DNA of 64,000 nt, from contig NZ_CP097269.1 in NCBI RefSeq assembly GCF_028473645.1, positions 4,544,001-4,608,000 of the forward strand. Reading direction: 5' to 3'. Positions within the stretch are counted from its first letter, which is position 1; each line of letters starts with the position of its first letter. This stretch comes from Acidovorax sp. GBBC 1281. Its GTDB lineage: Bacteria > Pseudomonadota > Gammaproteobacteria > Burkholderiales > Burkholderiaceae_C. Of this stretch, positions 36,301 through 44,461 are shown piece after piece. The notes under the pieces are model-generated. The model saw only the letters and a program-made list of their open reading frames with translations. It was not told the DNA's origin and did no database searches. The position numbers and the translations under genes were made by a program.

Positions 36301-37276
36301 TCCCGGGCAATGCAAGTGCTGCACGCCAGAAATGCATTCCCCCCTGGGCGGCACCGTCGCCGAATGGCGTGGCGCGAATGCGCGCCTGCTCACCGGCGCA
36401 CGCCGGGTGCTGGTGCCCAGCCACGACACGGCGCGGCGCATCGCCGGCTTCGCGCCGGCGGCGCACGTGCACGCCGTGCCGCACACCGATCTGCCCGACA
36501 GCGCGGCGCTGCCGCTGCCCGCGCCGCGCACGCTGCAGCCTGGCCAACGGCTGCGGGTGGTCGTGATCGGCGCCTTGAGCGCCATCAAGGGCGCAGACGT
36601 GCTGGAAGCCGTGGCCGCCGAGGCGGCCCGCCGCAACGCCCTCGTGGATTTCCACCTGATCGGCTACGGCTACCGCCACCTTCAGACGCAGCCCCGCGCC
36701 CGCCTGACCATCCATGGCGAGTACGAAGAGAAGGACCTGCCCGGCCTGCTGCAATGGCTGGAGCCGGACCTGGTCTGGTTCCCCGCCCAGTGGCCGGAGA
36801 CCTACAGCTACACCCTGAGCGCCGCGCTGCTGGCCGGCCTGCCGGTGGTCGTGCCCGACATCGGCGCCTTCGCCGAGCGGCTGGCGGGCCGGCCCTGGAG
36901 CTGGGTGCACCCCTGGGATGCCACGCCCGCCCAATGGCTGGCCTGGTTCACCGAGGTCCGCGACCGGCATTTCGCCCAGGGCGAGGCCCCAGCTCTGGCC
37001 GAGGCGCAGCCGCAAGCACCCGTGCCGCACGAATCCTCTGCGCCGTTCCGCTATGCAACCGATTACCTGGCAGGCATCGCTCCCGCCAACGCCCTGCCCC
37101 CCATGACCCTGGCCGACCTGCAGCCCTACCTGCCCCAGGCCACGCCCAGCGCCGCTGCCAAGTCGGGCATGCTGTCGGCGGTGGTCTATCTGCGCTCGCT
37201 GCCGGTGCTGCGCGGCGTGGCACGGCGCATCCCGGCGCAGTGGCAACGCCGGGTCAAGAACTGGCTGCAAGCCTGA
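33383..37276 (+). CDS. 1297-residue methyltransferase / coiled-coil / GT2 / GT4 fusion
   Basis: This is a multidomain surface-glycan enzyme. Residues ~1-230 are a class I SAM methyltransferase (motif I VLDLGCGSGA at 36-45; ADVLEHLRRPEG). Residues ~245-405 are beta-rich and unrecognised. Residues ~406-530 form a strong coiled coil rich in Leu/Glu/Lys/Gln. From ~570 comes a GT2 domain (VDVIVPVYRG, VINDASPEP, LLLNSDTEVANDW, GEENDFCQRARAAGW). From ~830 comes a GT-B domain (VVVIGALSAIKGADVL; ETYSYTLSAALLAGLPVVVPD). GGAG precedes the ATG at 33383. Methyltransferase plus coiled coil recalls WbdD, which caps and measures O9a chains; here the transferases are in the same chain. Function inferred. Confidence 0.85.
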   Translation: MTQTIEDLHVYLRTIKQDERTSLSVLASLVREGSTVLDLGCGSGALGQYLAETRGCTSDGVTLSEAEAEHARPHYRRVEVSDLETCDLVTLFTGQRYDYIVCADVLEHLRRPEGILAQCRELLANGGQLLISVPNAGYCGLVAELLQGEFRYREEGLLDRTHLRFFTRRSLGRFLGEQRWAVDQIDTVRREVPESEFKAAFDLLPPVVSRHLLGAPDAMAYQFIAAAQPAAQAIAVDQSGTPDPEEAHALFTAQLYLGQNGEYAEDRKLTATGIIGRERQTVRFTLPETPSPLTNLRLDPADRPGFMHLHGITLRNAQGDAVWTWQADTASRSLLARSPHSQIVWEQPMPAASPATLLLLTGDDPWLELPIPRDVLAAHAGRGAALDIDLGWPMSADYLTLSGAVFPLQDRIAMLEKDAARARHEAEQRLNQTREALELEKRALGEQKEVLEGDKRTLEYTNQALQEHNATLKDSTQTLLRQRADLQQESAQFQRNATRLQHELGRLQHDYGALAHHLKTIENSTVFRATRPLVHTKMRVDRLLGRAPKHAAAAAATQGPVQVTPPQHPVDVIVPVYRGLADTQMCVDSVLASPCATPYRLIVINDASPEPEVTAWLRERATQDERIVLLENEENLGFVGTVNRGMALSGSNDVLLLNSDTEVANDWLDRIRNAAYGDAKVASVTPFSNNATICSYPRFCKDNDLPPGYDTARLDALCARTNPGAVVDVPTGVGFCMYIRRDCLVQLGLFDTEHFGKGYGEENDFCQRARAAGWRNLHLLDTFVLHTGGVSFGDSKSPRELAAMETLRRLHPRYERDVHAFVQADPAQPYRLALDVARIAEAGVPAVLAVLHDRAGGTVRHVRELAVHLADQATFLTLTPAPGHSVRLRMAGQDEGFELTFRLNDQYDDLLGVLRQLGVRQVHFHHLLGHGQEVRNIPHLLDVPYDFTAHDYYSYCTHISMTDTTNRYAGEIGPGQCKCCTPEMHSPLGGTVAEWRGANARLLTGARRVLVPSHDTARRIAGFAPAAHVHAVPHTDLPDSAALPLPAPRTLQPGQRLRVVVIGALSAIKGADVLEAVAAEAARRNALVDFHLIGYGYRHLQTQPRARLTIHGEYEEKDLPGLLQWLEPDLVWFPAQWPETYSYTLSAALLAGLPVVVPDIGAFAERLAGRPWSWVHPWDATPAQWLAWFTEVRDRHFAQGEAPALAEAQPQAPVPHESSAPFRYATDYLAGIAPANALPPMTLADLQPYLPQATPSAAAKSGMLSAVVYLRSLPVLRGVARRIPAQWQRRVKNWLQA

Positions 37277-37304
37277 GCCGGCTTCGCGCCGCGCGGCGCC
37301 GGAA

Positions 37305-37344
37305 CGAAAAAAGGGCTGCCCTCTCCGGCAGCCCTTTTTGTTTT
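37305..37344. terminator. Bidirectional Rho-independent terminator
   Basis: AAAAAGGGCTGCC (37308-37320), a 6-base loop and GGCAGCCCTTTTT form a perfect 13-bp stem with A and T tracts on both sides. It lies between the plus-strand giant gene and the convergent methyltransferase, and can serve both. Confidence 0.95.
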
Positions 37345-37400
37345 CGGAAGACCCGTCGGCGCCCTCGTGCGATGGATGGCGGCGAAGGGCGATCCGGGCC

Positions 37401-38258
37401 CTATTTGCCCAGCAGCAGAAAGATCTCGTTGTTGAGCAGCAGTTCGTCCGGGTATTGGCCGTGCAGGGCCGATGGAATGTCCATCTGCACACTGCGCCGC
37501 TCCTGGCGGATGACGTGGAAGCCCGCCCGGGTCATCAAGGCCACCAGCTCGTCCGCCGTCAGCCGGTTCAACGCCTTGTACTCGTTGAAGACGAACTTCT
37601 TGTACCCCTCGACACCGAAGTCGTCGAAGCCGAAATCACGTTCGGCGCCATCGATCGGCCCTTCGTGCGCCTGGATGATGGCCCACAGCTCGTCATCGCT
37701 CACCAGCAGGTGGTGCCAGGGCACCTCGTCATAGCGCCGCAGGTGCGAGCCATAGGGAGAAAAGTACAGCGGCTCGATCTGCAGGAAAAAGACGCCCCCG
37801 GGATTCAGTGCGGCGTACAGGTCGCGGGCGATGGGTTCGAGCTGGTCCTGGCTCACATGCTCGAACGTGGACCAGCTGAAAATCCCGTCCACCGGCCGCC
37901 GGCCCGCCAGCGGTGTGGCGGGTGCGATGGTCTCGAAGCTCAGGGCCTTCGGCACGCGGCGAAGGCCCAACTGCTCCTTCGCGATGCGCGGCAGCTTGGC
38001 GTACTCCTGCCGGATGTCGATGCCGTGGATCGACGTCGCCCCGTGGCGCAGGGCCAGCGCCAGGTCCGTGATGCCGTCGCCGCAGCCGAAGTTGAGCAGC
38101 CGCGCCGTCTTCACATCCAGCGCCGAACCCAGCCAATGCTGGACCACGTCGGCCGCATAGTGGAAGTGCGCCCGGAACCACTCGTCGGAAATGCGCTCGG
38201 CATCCCACTGGGGCGGTCCCCAAAATCGTTGCTGGATGCGATCGAACAGAGTGGTCAT
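37401..38258 (-). CDS. SAM-dependent methyltransferase (surface glycan locus)
   Basis: This is a 285-residue class I methyltransferase with motif I LLNFGCGDGITDLALALRHG, the acidic binder HGIDIRQEY, and the post-motif GIFSWSTFEHVSQDQLEP region. A long C-terminal part (DDFGVEGYKKFVFNEYKALNRL) probably forms the acceptor site. It closes the minus-strand group wzm-wzt-methyltransferase-methyltransferase, suggesting it methylates a sugar of the exported polysaccharide. The acceptor is unknown. Confidence 0.82.
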   Translation of the reverse strand: MTTLFDRIQQRFWGPPQWDAERISDEWFRAHFHYAADVVQHWLGSALDVKTARLLNFGCGDGITDLALALRHGATSIHGIDIRQEYAKLPRIAKEQLGLRRVPKALSFETIAPATPLAGRRPVDGIFSWSTFEHVSQDQLEPIARDLYAALNPGGVFFLQIEPLYFSPYGSHLRRYDEVPWHHLLVSDDELWAIIQAHEGPIDGAERDFGFDDFGVEGYKKFVFNEYKALNRLTADELVALMTRAGFHVIRQERRSVQMDIPSALHGQYPDELLLNNEIFLLLGK

Positions 38259-38340
38259 GGAGAAAAACGCCTGTCGCGGGATTTCAATCAGTCATAAGGC
38301 TCAGTGCCAGGAAGGGGGTCAAGCCCACCACACCCTGCGC

Positions 38341-39231
38341 TCAGGGCTTGGCGAGCACATAGGCATCCTGGTGGTTCCAGAAATGCACCAGCGAGCGATG
38401 AACGAGCTTGTCCGCACCCACCGTCTCCGCGATGCGCGCGACGACGAAGTCCTCGGACGTGAACGCGGTGCCGTATTCCTGCACGTCGATGGCCTGGGAT
38501 TCGCTGGAGGGAGCGAAGAAGAAACCGTCCTCGTCCAGCGCAACGCTGTCGTGCGCCGCCGCTTTCAAGCCATGGGTGGAGAACACCAGAACCCCTCCGG
38601 GCGCCACGCCGTCGTACAGGCACTGCAGCCAGCGGGCCCAGGTGCGGCGCGGCAGGTGGCTGAACAGCGACAGCACGAACACCACGTCGTACTGCTGGTC
38701 CCACACCAGACTCTCCGGTACGGTGGACGACAGCACGCTCCGCACGCCGAAGGTGCGCTGCGCGAACGCCATGGCGTCCGGCACGACGTCGGACACCGTC
38801 ACCCGGTCCGCGCCTAGGGCCTTCACCAGGTGCCGCGTGAAGCGGCCGTGCCCGCTCGCGAATTCCATGAACCGCGGAGTCTTGAGCAAAGGCCGGTCCA
38901 CCGCTTCCAGCAGCGTCATCAGCTCGGACAGCGTGCGCCAGCCGTCCGCGAGATAGTCCCGCAGGGGGTTGGTGCTGGAGGGATGGCCCTCGAAGAAACG
39001 GAAGATGTCGTCGGCGCGCGCGATCTCGCAATTCAGCCCCATCATCTGGGAGAAGGCGCCCGGCAACGTGTGCTGCTCGATGAGCTGGTGGGCGGTGAGG
39101 CGCGTTTCGCGGTCCTGCAAGGCATGGCGCAGAGCCTCTGCGGCCAGGACGCGCTCGTCGCGTTCGAGGTGCTGGATTCCGAGGGCCAGCCAGTCGGAGG
39201 CCTTTTGAGGAGGGGCGGTCAGATCGTTCAT
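38341..39231 (-). CDS. SAM-dependent methyltransferase with N-terminal helical extension
   Basis: This is a 296-residue protein. The first ~95 residues are helical and charged (QHLERDERVLAAEALRHALQDRE). A class I methyltransferase domain follows, with FMEFASGHGRFTRHLVKALG, VSDVVPDAMAFA and YDVVFVLSLFSHLP. It lies between the Wzt gene and another methyltransferase on the same strand. Two methyltransferases next to a Wzt with an extra C-terminal domain fit terminal modification of the glycan. The TACTAGGG element lies in its upstream gap. Confidence 0.8.
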   Translation of the reverse strand: MNDLTAPPQKASDWLALGIQHLERDERVLAAEALRHALQDRETRLTAHQLIEQHTLPGAFSQMMGLNCEIARADDIFRFFEGHPSSTNPLRDYLADGWRTLSELMTLLEAVDRPLLKTPRFMEFASGHGRFTRHLVKALGADRVTVSDVVPDAMAFAQRTFGVRSVLSSTVPESLVWDQQYDVVFVLSLFSHLPRRTWARWLQCLYDGVAPGGVLVFSTHGLKAAAHDSVALDEDGFFFAPSSESQAIDVQEYGTAFTSEDFVVARIAETVGADKLVHRSLVHFWNHQDAYVLAKP

Positions 39232-39282
39232 GGGGTCAAGGGCCGGTGGAAGATCATGCCGAAAGGCGGAAAACCGTCATTG

Positions 39283-39340
39283 GCAAAAAATGGCTCCAGC
39301 GCATATTCTACTAGGGCATTAAGCTATCAAAAATATAGCA
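39283..39340 (+). repeat. Dispersed TACTAGGG element, copy C (intergenic)
   Basis: GCAAAAAATGG, CAGCGC, six bases, TACTAGGGCATTAAGCTAT, then CAAAAATATAGC. The end forms a GCTAT...ATAGC hairpin. It lies in the 182-base gap between wzt and the downstream methyltransferase, in the orientation opposite to those genes. Nothing else is recognised in the gap. Confidence 0.85.
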
Positions 39341-39413
39341 CATCATTAAAGGGATATCCCAGCCGTCCACGGCGGCAGAACGCAAGCGCCCTGCAGTGGG
39401 CCGGCCGGCATGC

Positions 39414-40748
39414 TCACCCCCAGTGGTGCGGCAATTTCACCAGCCCCGGCATGAGGGTCGGTGCGGCCCAGTTGAAGTTCAGGAACTGGAACCACTCGTC
39501 GTACACCACCAGGCCGCTCTCGTCGAAGAGGAAGGCACTGATCACGTAGTCCCCGCTGTGCAGCGGCAGGCCGGGAAACGTCAGCACCGAGCGCCACAGG
39601 CCATCGCCCAGCGACACGGGCGCCGCGCCCTCTTCGTGGGTGGCCAGCGACGTGATGCCGACCCCTTTGGACTGCTCGATCATGAAGCCGACATTGGGCC
39701 GCTCACTCCCCCGGCCGCGCACGGTGATGTGGGCGATCAGGTCTTTGCCGGACAGCCGGCCGTAGCCGCCGTCCTGCGGCTCACTCAGGTTCTGGATCTC
39801 CACCGAGAGAATGCGGGCGGAGCCATCGTCGCGGGCCGGGGCATTGCCATTGCGCTGCCGGCGGCCGGCGGCGGAAGCCGCCTCGGCGCCCGCAGCCTCG
39901 GAGGCGGCTTCGCCGTCGTCCAGCGGAGCGCCGTTGTCGGGCGCGGGTGCATCGCTGGCGCCCTCCTGCCCCGCTGCCGCGTGGTGCTGGCTCTCTGCAT
40001 TGCGCAGGCGGGAGTGCACGTCATAGGCGCCCAGCACGGGCTCCGTCAGGCCGAACTGCTTGACGCGCCCCCCGTCCAGCCAAAGCGCCAGATCGCACAG
40101 ATGGCGGATGTGGTACGGGCTGTGCGAGCAGAACAGGATCGTGCAGCCGGCATTGCGGAACGCCATGATGCGGTCCACGCATTTCTTCTGGAAATGCTGA
40201 TCGCCCACCGCCAGGGCTTCGTCGATGATCAGCACGTCGGGCTGCACCGCGGTCACGAGTGCGAAGGCCAGCCGGACCGACATGCCCGAAGAGTAGGTCT
40301 TGACCGGCCGATCCAGCGCCTCGCCCAGCTCGCAGAATTCGACGATCTCCGGCTCCAGTCGCTCCATCTCTTCGCGGTCGATACCGATCAGGCTGCCGCC
40401 GAAGTACAGGTTGTCGCGACCGCTGAAGTCGGGGTGGAAACCCGCGCCCAACTCCAGAATGGCAGTGACCCGGCCCACCCGCTCGATCGAGCCCGTGGAG
40501 GGCTGCAGCGTGCCGGCCAGCAGCTTGAGCAGCGAGCTCTTGCCTGCGCCGTTGTCGCCGATGACGCCGATGCACTGGCCACGCTGCAGCTCGAAGGACA
40601 CGCCTTTCAAGGCCCAATGGCTGCGGTGCGCCGATCGCCCGGTGATCAAGGACTTGAGCCGCTGGCGGGGAGAGGCGTAGAGCTTGTACTCCTTGCCCAC
40701 GTCCTGCACTTTCAGAACGGTCTCAGAGGTGCGTTCGATCATCGTCAT
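39414..40748 (-). CDS. wzt: Polysaccharide ABC exporter ATPase with C-terminal extra domain
   Basis: This is a 444-residue ATPase. The nucleotide-binding domain has Walker A GDNGAGKSS at 64-72, signature YSSGMSVRLA from 152, and Walker B DVLIIDE at 171-177, all of the TagH/Wzt type. A low-complexity Ala/Gly/Asp linker (~250-310) leads to a ~130-residue C-terminal domain (SVEIQNLSEPQ, DLIAHITVRGRG, SGDYVISAFLFDESG). In Wzt proteins such a beta-sandwich binds the terminal residue of the finished O-chain. The ATG overlaps the wzm stop. Confidence 0.92.
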   Translation of the reverse strand: MTMIERTSETVLKVQDVGKEYKLYASPRQRLKSLITGRSAHRSHWALKGVSFELQRGQCIGVIGDNGAGKSSLLKLLAGTLQPSTGSIERVGRVTAILELGAGFHPDFSGRDNLYFGGSLIGIDREEMERLEPEIVEFCELGEALDRPVKTYSSGMSVRLAFALVTAVQPDVLIIDEALAVGDQHFQKKCVDRIMAFRNAGCTILFCSHSPYHIRHLCDLALWLDGGRVKQFGLTEPVLGAYDVHSRLRNAESQHHAAAGQEGASDAPAPDNGAPLDDGEAASEAAGAEAASAAGRRQRNGNAPARDDGSARILSVEIQNLSEPQDGGYGRLSGKDLIAHITVRGRGSERPNVGFMIEQSKGVGITSLATHEEGAAPVSLGDGLWRSVLTFPGLPLHSGDYVISAFLFDESGLVVYDEWFQFLNFNWAAPTLMPGLVKLPHHWG

Positions 40749-41545
40749 AGCCAGTCCACCAACTGATCACGGCTGCGTTTGACCAACGTGTTCAAAGCCA
40801 GCGCCAGGACGACGAGCCAGACCACGCCCGCCACCCAGACACCCATCGGCGGCCAATTGCCTTGCAGCAGCACTTGCTGGTAGCCGATCACCAGGGCCGT
40901 CATGGGATTGAGCCAAAGGACCCAGCGCCAGTTGGCCGGGAACATCGTCAGGGGGAAAAGAATGGGCGTGAGGTAGATCCCCACGGACAGCAGGAAGCCG
41001 ACGATCTGAACGGTGTCTCTCAGCGCCGCCGCCAGGATGGCCAGCAGGTGACCCAGCAGCACGCAAAGGACCAGTTGCAGGGCCATGAGAGGCACCATGG
41101 CCAGCATGGCAGGGCGGAACCCGTGCAGCGGCGTGTACACCAGCGCCACGAGACACAGAAGCGGCCCGAAAATCACCGCGCTCGCCAGCACCGAACGGGT
41201 GGTGAAGAGCACCGGGGGCAGCGGGTTTTTCTGCAGCATGCTGCCCGCCTCGATGAGGCTGTTCATGCCACGCGACACAGCATCGCAGAAAGCCATCCAG
41301 GGCAGCGCACCCACGACCAGGAACGTGCCCACGGCATGTGTCGGCGCGCCTTCTCCCAAACGCATGGAAAAGACCACGTCGAAGACAAGATAGTAGGCAG
41401 CCACCGTCAGCAGGGGCTGAAGATAGGGCCACAACACGCCGACAGCGGTGCCTGCGTGGCGCGCGGCCACCTCGCGTTGCACCAGAACCCACACCAGAGA
41501 GCGCGCACTCCAGATCGCGCGCCATTCATTCCACAAAGTTTGCAT
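40745..41545 (-). CDS. wzm: Polysaccharide ABC exporter permease
   Basis: This is a 266-residue ABC-2 type permease with an N-terminal amphipathic helix (WNEWRAIWSARSLVWVLVQREVAARHAGTAVGVLWPYL) and six membrane spans. Other landmarks are NPLPPVLFTTRSVLASA, GIYLTPILFPLTMFP and the closing WLNPMTALVIGYQQVLL, all typical of Wzm/KpsM/TagG. It moves undecaprenyl-linked polysaccharide to the periplasm with the Wzt ATPase. First gene of the minus-strand export group. Confidence 0.92.
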   Translation of the reverse strand: MQTLWNEWRAIWSARSLVWVLVQREVAARHAGTAVGVLWPYLQPLLTVAAYYLVFDVVFSMRLGEGAPTHAVGTFLVVGALPWMAFCDAVSRGMNSLIEAGSMLQKNPLPPVLFTTRSVLASAVIFGPLLCLVALVYTPLHGFRPAMLAMVPLMALQLVLCVLLGHLLAILAAALRDTVQIVGFLLSVGIYLTPILFPLTMFPANWRWVLWLNPMTALVIGYQQVLLQGNWPPMGVWVAGVVWLVVLALALNTLVKRSRDQLVDWL

Positions 41546-41583
41546 GCAGCTTGTTCAGAGGATGGCAGTCGGCCCACCAGAAA

Positions 41584-41618
41584 TAAAAGAAGCAAGTACC
41601 CGAAAGGGCACTTGCTTC
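41584..41618 (-). terminator. Rho-independent terminator after the parvulin gene
   Basis: The stem GAAGCAAGT.CCC / GGG.ACTTGCTTC has one mismatch, a 4-base loop and, on the minus strand, TTTTATTT afterwards. It lies 21 bases past the isomerase stop and separates it from wzm. Confidence 0.85.
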
Positions 41619-41638
41619 ACCTCCACCAACGTGAAGCT

Positions 41639-42544
41639 TCAGGGAGCGATCTTAGCGGGCGGAATTTTCGCCGCGTAAGACTGGGAGTAAGAAGCGATGG
41701 CGGAGGCATCGATCTTTGCTTCTTTCTGCATCTTCTGCGCTTCGGCAACACGTGCTTCTTGGCGAATGTTGTTGCGCACTTCGTTCATCAACTCTTCGCG
41801 AACTTCGCTGAATGCCCGGGTGCGCGCAGGAATGCGTTCTTCGAGCTTGAGGATGTGAAACCCGAACTGGGTCTCGACGACATCGCTGAGCTGACCAGGC
41901 TTGGTCAACGCAAAAGCGGCTTCATCGAATTGTGGTGCCATGCGGCCACGTTCGAAGGCGCCCAAGTCTCCGCCCTTTTCGGCAGAGCCCTTGTCTGCGG
42001 AACGCTCTTGGGCCAGCTTGGCGAAGTCTGTACCGGCTTTGAGTTCCTGCATGATCTTTTCGATCTGTGCGCGAGAATTCGCGTCGGAACCCTCGACAAG
42101 AATGTGCCTCACACGAACTTGTTCCGGCACCTTGAAACGCTCAGGCTTGGCCTTGTAGATGTCTCGCGCCATGCCTTCAGCGGCGACATCGTTCGGCGTG
42201 CTTTGCTTGTCGATTTTTGCGATGTAAGCATCTGACAGCACTTTGTCCCGTGCAATCTTCAGGGCTGCTGCAACCTCTGGGTCCTTCTCCACCCCTTCCG
42301 TTTCGGCCCGTGCGGCCATCACCCGGCGTGCGTAAAGATTAGAGGCAATCTGCGTGACGGTCTGCGGACGTGCCAGAACGGTGTCGCGCATCTCGGGAGG
42401 CATGCGAAGAGAGTCCGCTTGAATGTCCAGCGTATCGATCGCGACTTTCGGCCCCTGAATCAACACCGGAGCTTGGGCGTGGACCGAAAGAGCGGTTGCG
42501 GAAAGTGCTGCCAAAGCAAGCAGGCGATAGGTTGAGCGAATCAT
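41639..42544 (-). CDS. Exported parvulin-type peptidyl-prolyl isomerase (SurA/PrsA-like)
   Basis: This is a 301-residue periplasmic folding factor. The leader MIRSTYRLLALAALSATALSVHA is cleaved near AQAPV. A helical N-terminal chaperone part follows, then one parvulin domain (residues ~150-245) with VRVRHILVEG, GGDLGAFERGRMAPQFDEAAFAL and FGFHILKLEERIPA, all catalytic-core landmarks. A basic helical tail closes it. The ATG at 42544 is chosen over one five codons upstream. It lies directly after the gene for a large exported protein, separated by a terminator; helping that protein fold is a reasonable guess. Confidence 0.9.
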   Translation of the reverse strand: MIRSTYRLLALAALSATALSVHAQAPVLIQGPKVAIDTLDIQADSLRMPPEMRDTVLARPQTVTQIASNLYARRVMAARAETEGVEKDPEVAAALKIARDKVLSDAYIAKIDKQSTPNDVAAEGMARDIYKAKPERFKVPEQVRVRHILVEGSDANSRAQIEKIMQELKAGTDFAKLAQERSADKGSAEKGGDLGAFERGRMAPQFDEAAFALTKPGQLSDVVETQFGFHILKLEERIPARTRAFSEVREELMNEVRNNIRQEARVAEAQKMQKEAKIDASAIASYSQSYAAKIPPAKIAP

Positions 42545-42575
42545 GTGCAAATCCAACACTCCATCAAAAAAGCAT

Positions 42576-42609
42576 TAAAAAAAAAGGCGGGGTTACCCCC
42601 GCCTTTTTT
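42576..42609 (-). terminator. Rho-independent terminator after the 540-residue exported protein
   Basis: The stem GGCGGGG / CCCCGCC encloses a 4-base loop and is flanked by a long A run on one side and six T on the other. Minus-strand reading ends in T, which fits the exported-protein gene. The strength suggests a highly expressed transcript. Confidence 0.9.
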
Positions 42610-42641
42610 GGTTCACATTACTGTGAAAAGTGCCGCACGAA

Positions 42642-44264
42642 TTACGGAGTAACCGTAGGGAACGTGAAGCGGTGGGGCCACGTGATACCGTAGGTACCGG
42701 ACGTGCCAGCCGCAGCGCTGGGGTTCGACAGCTTGATGAACGAAGCGCCCAGGATTGGCAGACCCAGGGATTGGCCAGCCACCACGTTAGGCACATCCAC
42801 GCGGCTCCAGCCGTTGGTGAACGAACCGCTCGACAGATCTTGACGGGCCACCGAAGCGCCCAGCACAGAGGTGCCGCCATCGCGGAAGCTCAGCACGCTG
42901 GTTTCGCCGCAGAAACGGGTCTGCGTGATGGAACCAGGCGAGAACACAGCGCCGGTCGTGGTCGTGGTTTCTTCGCGGTCGAAGAACGCTTGGCCCGTCG
43001 AGCTCACGCAGATGGCACCACCGGTGGTAGCCAGCGACGTGTTGCCTGGGTTGAAACGCTCGTCAGCAACACCGTTGCCGGTGGCGATCAGGTCGGAGAA
43101 GTAGCGAACTTGAGCAGCGTTGCCACCGGTTTGCGCAGCAGCGTAGTTAGACGCCACGTTGTAACGACGGGTAGGCATAGAGAACACCCAGTCCGTCTTG
43201 GCGGAGATGCTCGTGTCGTTAGCGTACTGGTTAGCGATCGACGTCACAGCCAGGGCGTTCGTCAGCAAGCGAGCTTGCGTCAGAGGAGCCGTAGGGTTAG
43301 GAGCCGTCACGTAAGGCGTCGACATGTCGGGCAGGTCATAGTTCGCGGCAGCGATTGCTGGCACGGTCGTAGGAGCCGTCGTACCCGTGGTGAACACGTT
43401 CACCGTACGGAACAGCGGGTCAGCCGTGTACGTGTCAGGCGTAGGTGCTGCGCTGGCCGATTGCGGGAAGTGCACGAAGTTAGCAATGGCTTGAGCGCCG
43501 TTGTTTTCAGCACGGATTGCGGTAGCGCCACCCGAGAACGTCGTCGTTTGAGCGACGTTGATGATGTACCAGTCGCCCAGCAGGCCGGTCGAAGGCGTGT
43601 CGAAACCAGCTGCAGCCACGGCGGCAGGCGTCGTGAAGTTTTGCAGCGTAGCGTTCAGGGTGGAGGACGTGCAAGGTGCAACGCCGTTCACGTGCTTGAT
43701 AGCCGTGTACAGGGGATTGACCGTGGTCGTGCCAGCCAGCAGCTGAGGAATGTCAGCCATGTTGAAGATTTCAACGTAGCCTTCACGCGTGTTGTTGGCC
43801 TTGTCAGCTTCCGAGATGCCAGGATTCAGACGGTCGGTCACGAAACGTTGGTTCACACCCTTGGCCAGCGTAGGCAGCGTGCAGGTACCGTCAGCGGTCA
43901 CAATTTGTGCCACGCCATCGGAACCAGCCGTCACGGCAGCAGTCCACACGTCACCAGGCGACATGAAGACTTGGAAGTCAAGAATGTCGTCGGAGTTCAG
44001 GGCGCCGCGGAAACGAACCTTCACGGCCTTGCCGTTGGAGGTGTCGGTGTTCACAACGTGCATCACGGTCATGTTGCCGTTTTGTGCGTTGAAGTAAGGA
44101 ACCAGCAGTGCATGACCCACGCCGCCTTCCGCGAACGACATCGTCGTAGCGGTCGTCGTCTTCAGCGGAGCCGTACCAACGACCACATCAGCAGATGCGG
44201 CGCCAGCAAAGCCCAGGCCACCAATCATGGCAGCAATGCTCAGGGCCAGAACATTTTTTCTCAT
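42642..44264 (-). CDS. Large exported protein of unknown function, probable surface protein
   Basis: This is a 540-residue protein with a clear Sec leader (MRKNVLALSIAAMIGGLGFAGAASA). The mature chain is rich in Thr, Ala, Asn and Gly with short beta-strand-like runs. It holds four cysteines (GTCTLP, APCTSST, AICVSST, RFCGET), which could form two disulphides. Landmarks near the N-terminus are HALLVPYFNAQNGNMTVMHVVNTDTSNGKAVKVRFRGALNSDDILDF. I see no porin signature, repeat or anchor. Base use is less GC-rich than neighbours, and the strong terminator suggests high expression. The ATG at 44264 follows CTGGAG. It could be an outer-surface or S-layer-like protein; not recognised. Confidence 0.8.
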   Translation of the reverse strand: MRKNVLALSIAAMIGGLGFAGAASADVVVGTAPLKTTTATTMSFAEGGVGHALLVPYFNAQNGNMTVMHVVNTDTSNGKAVKVRFRGALNSDDILDFQVFMSPGDVWTAAVTAGSDGVAQIVTADGTCTLPTLAKGVNQRFVTDRLNPGISEADKANNTREGYVEIFNMADIPQLLAGTTTVNPLYTAIKHVNGVAPCTSSTLNATLQNFTTPAAVAAAGFDTPSTGLLGDWYIINVAQTTTFSGGATAIRAENNGAQAIANFVHFPQSASAAPTPDTYTADPLFRTVNVFTTGTTAPTTVPAIAAANYDLPDMSTPYVTAPNPTAPLTQARLLTNALAVTSIANQYANDTSISAKTDWVFSMPTRRYNVASNYAAAQTGGNAAQVRYFSDLIATGNGVADERFNPGNTSLATTGGAICVSSTGQAFFDREETTTTTGAVFSPGSITQTRFCGETSVLSFRDGGTSVLGASVARQDLSSGSFTNGWSRVDVPNVVAGQSLGLPILGASFIKLSNPSAAAGTSGTYGITWPHRFTFPTVTP

Positions 44265-44461
44265 ATCAAGAACTCCAGTTAAAAAGTTGGTAAGCGCAAC
44301 TACCACGATTGATTACGCTAAGGGATGGTAGCACAGCGCTCTGACGTGTTGTACAACGGAACCGCTGTAACAAAACCTGTTGTTGAGGAAATGCAACACC
44401 GTATATGGTGAGGTGAATCTTGCTTCGCAAGACTGCTTGCCAACGCCCTCGAAGACCCGTA

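Noticed and set aside
32765..37492. 1575-codon open frame on the minus strand opposite the giant glycosyltransferase gene
   Set aside because: It mirrors codon structure of the plus-strand gene in GC-rich DNA, has an Arg/His/Gly-rich composition with no motif, and crosses a terminator and parts of two other real genes.
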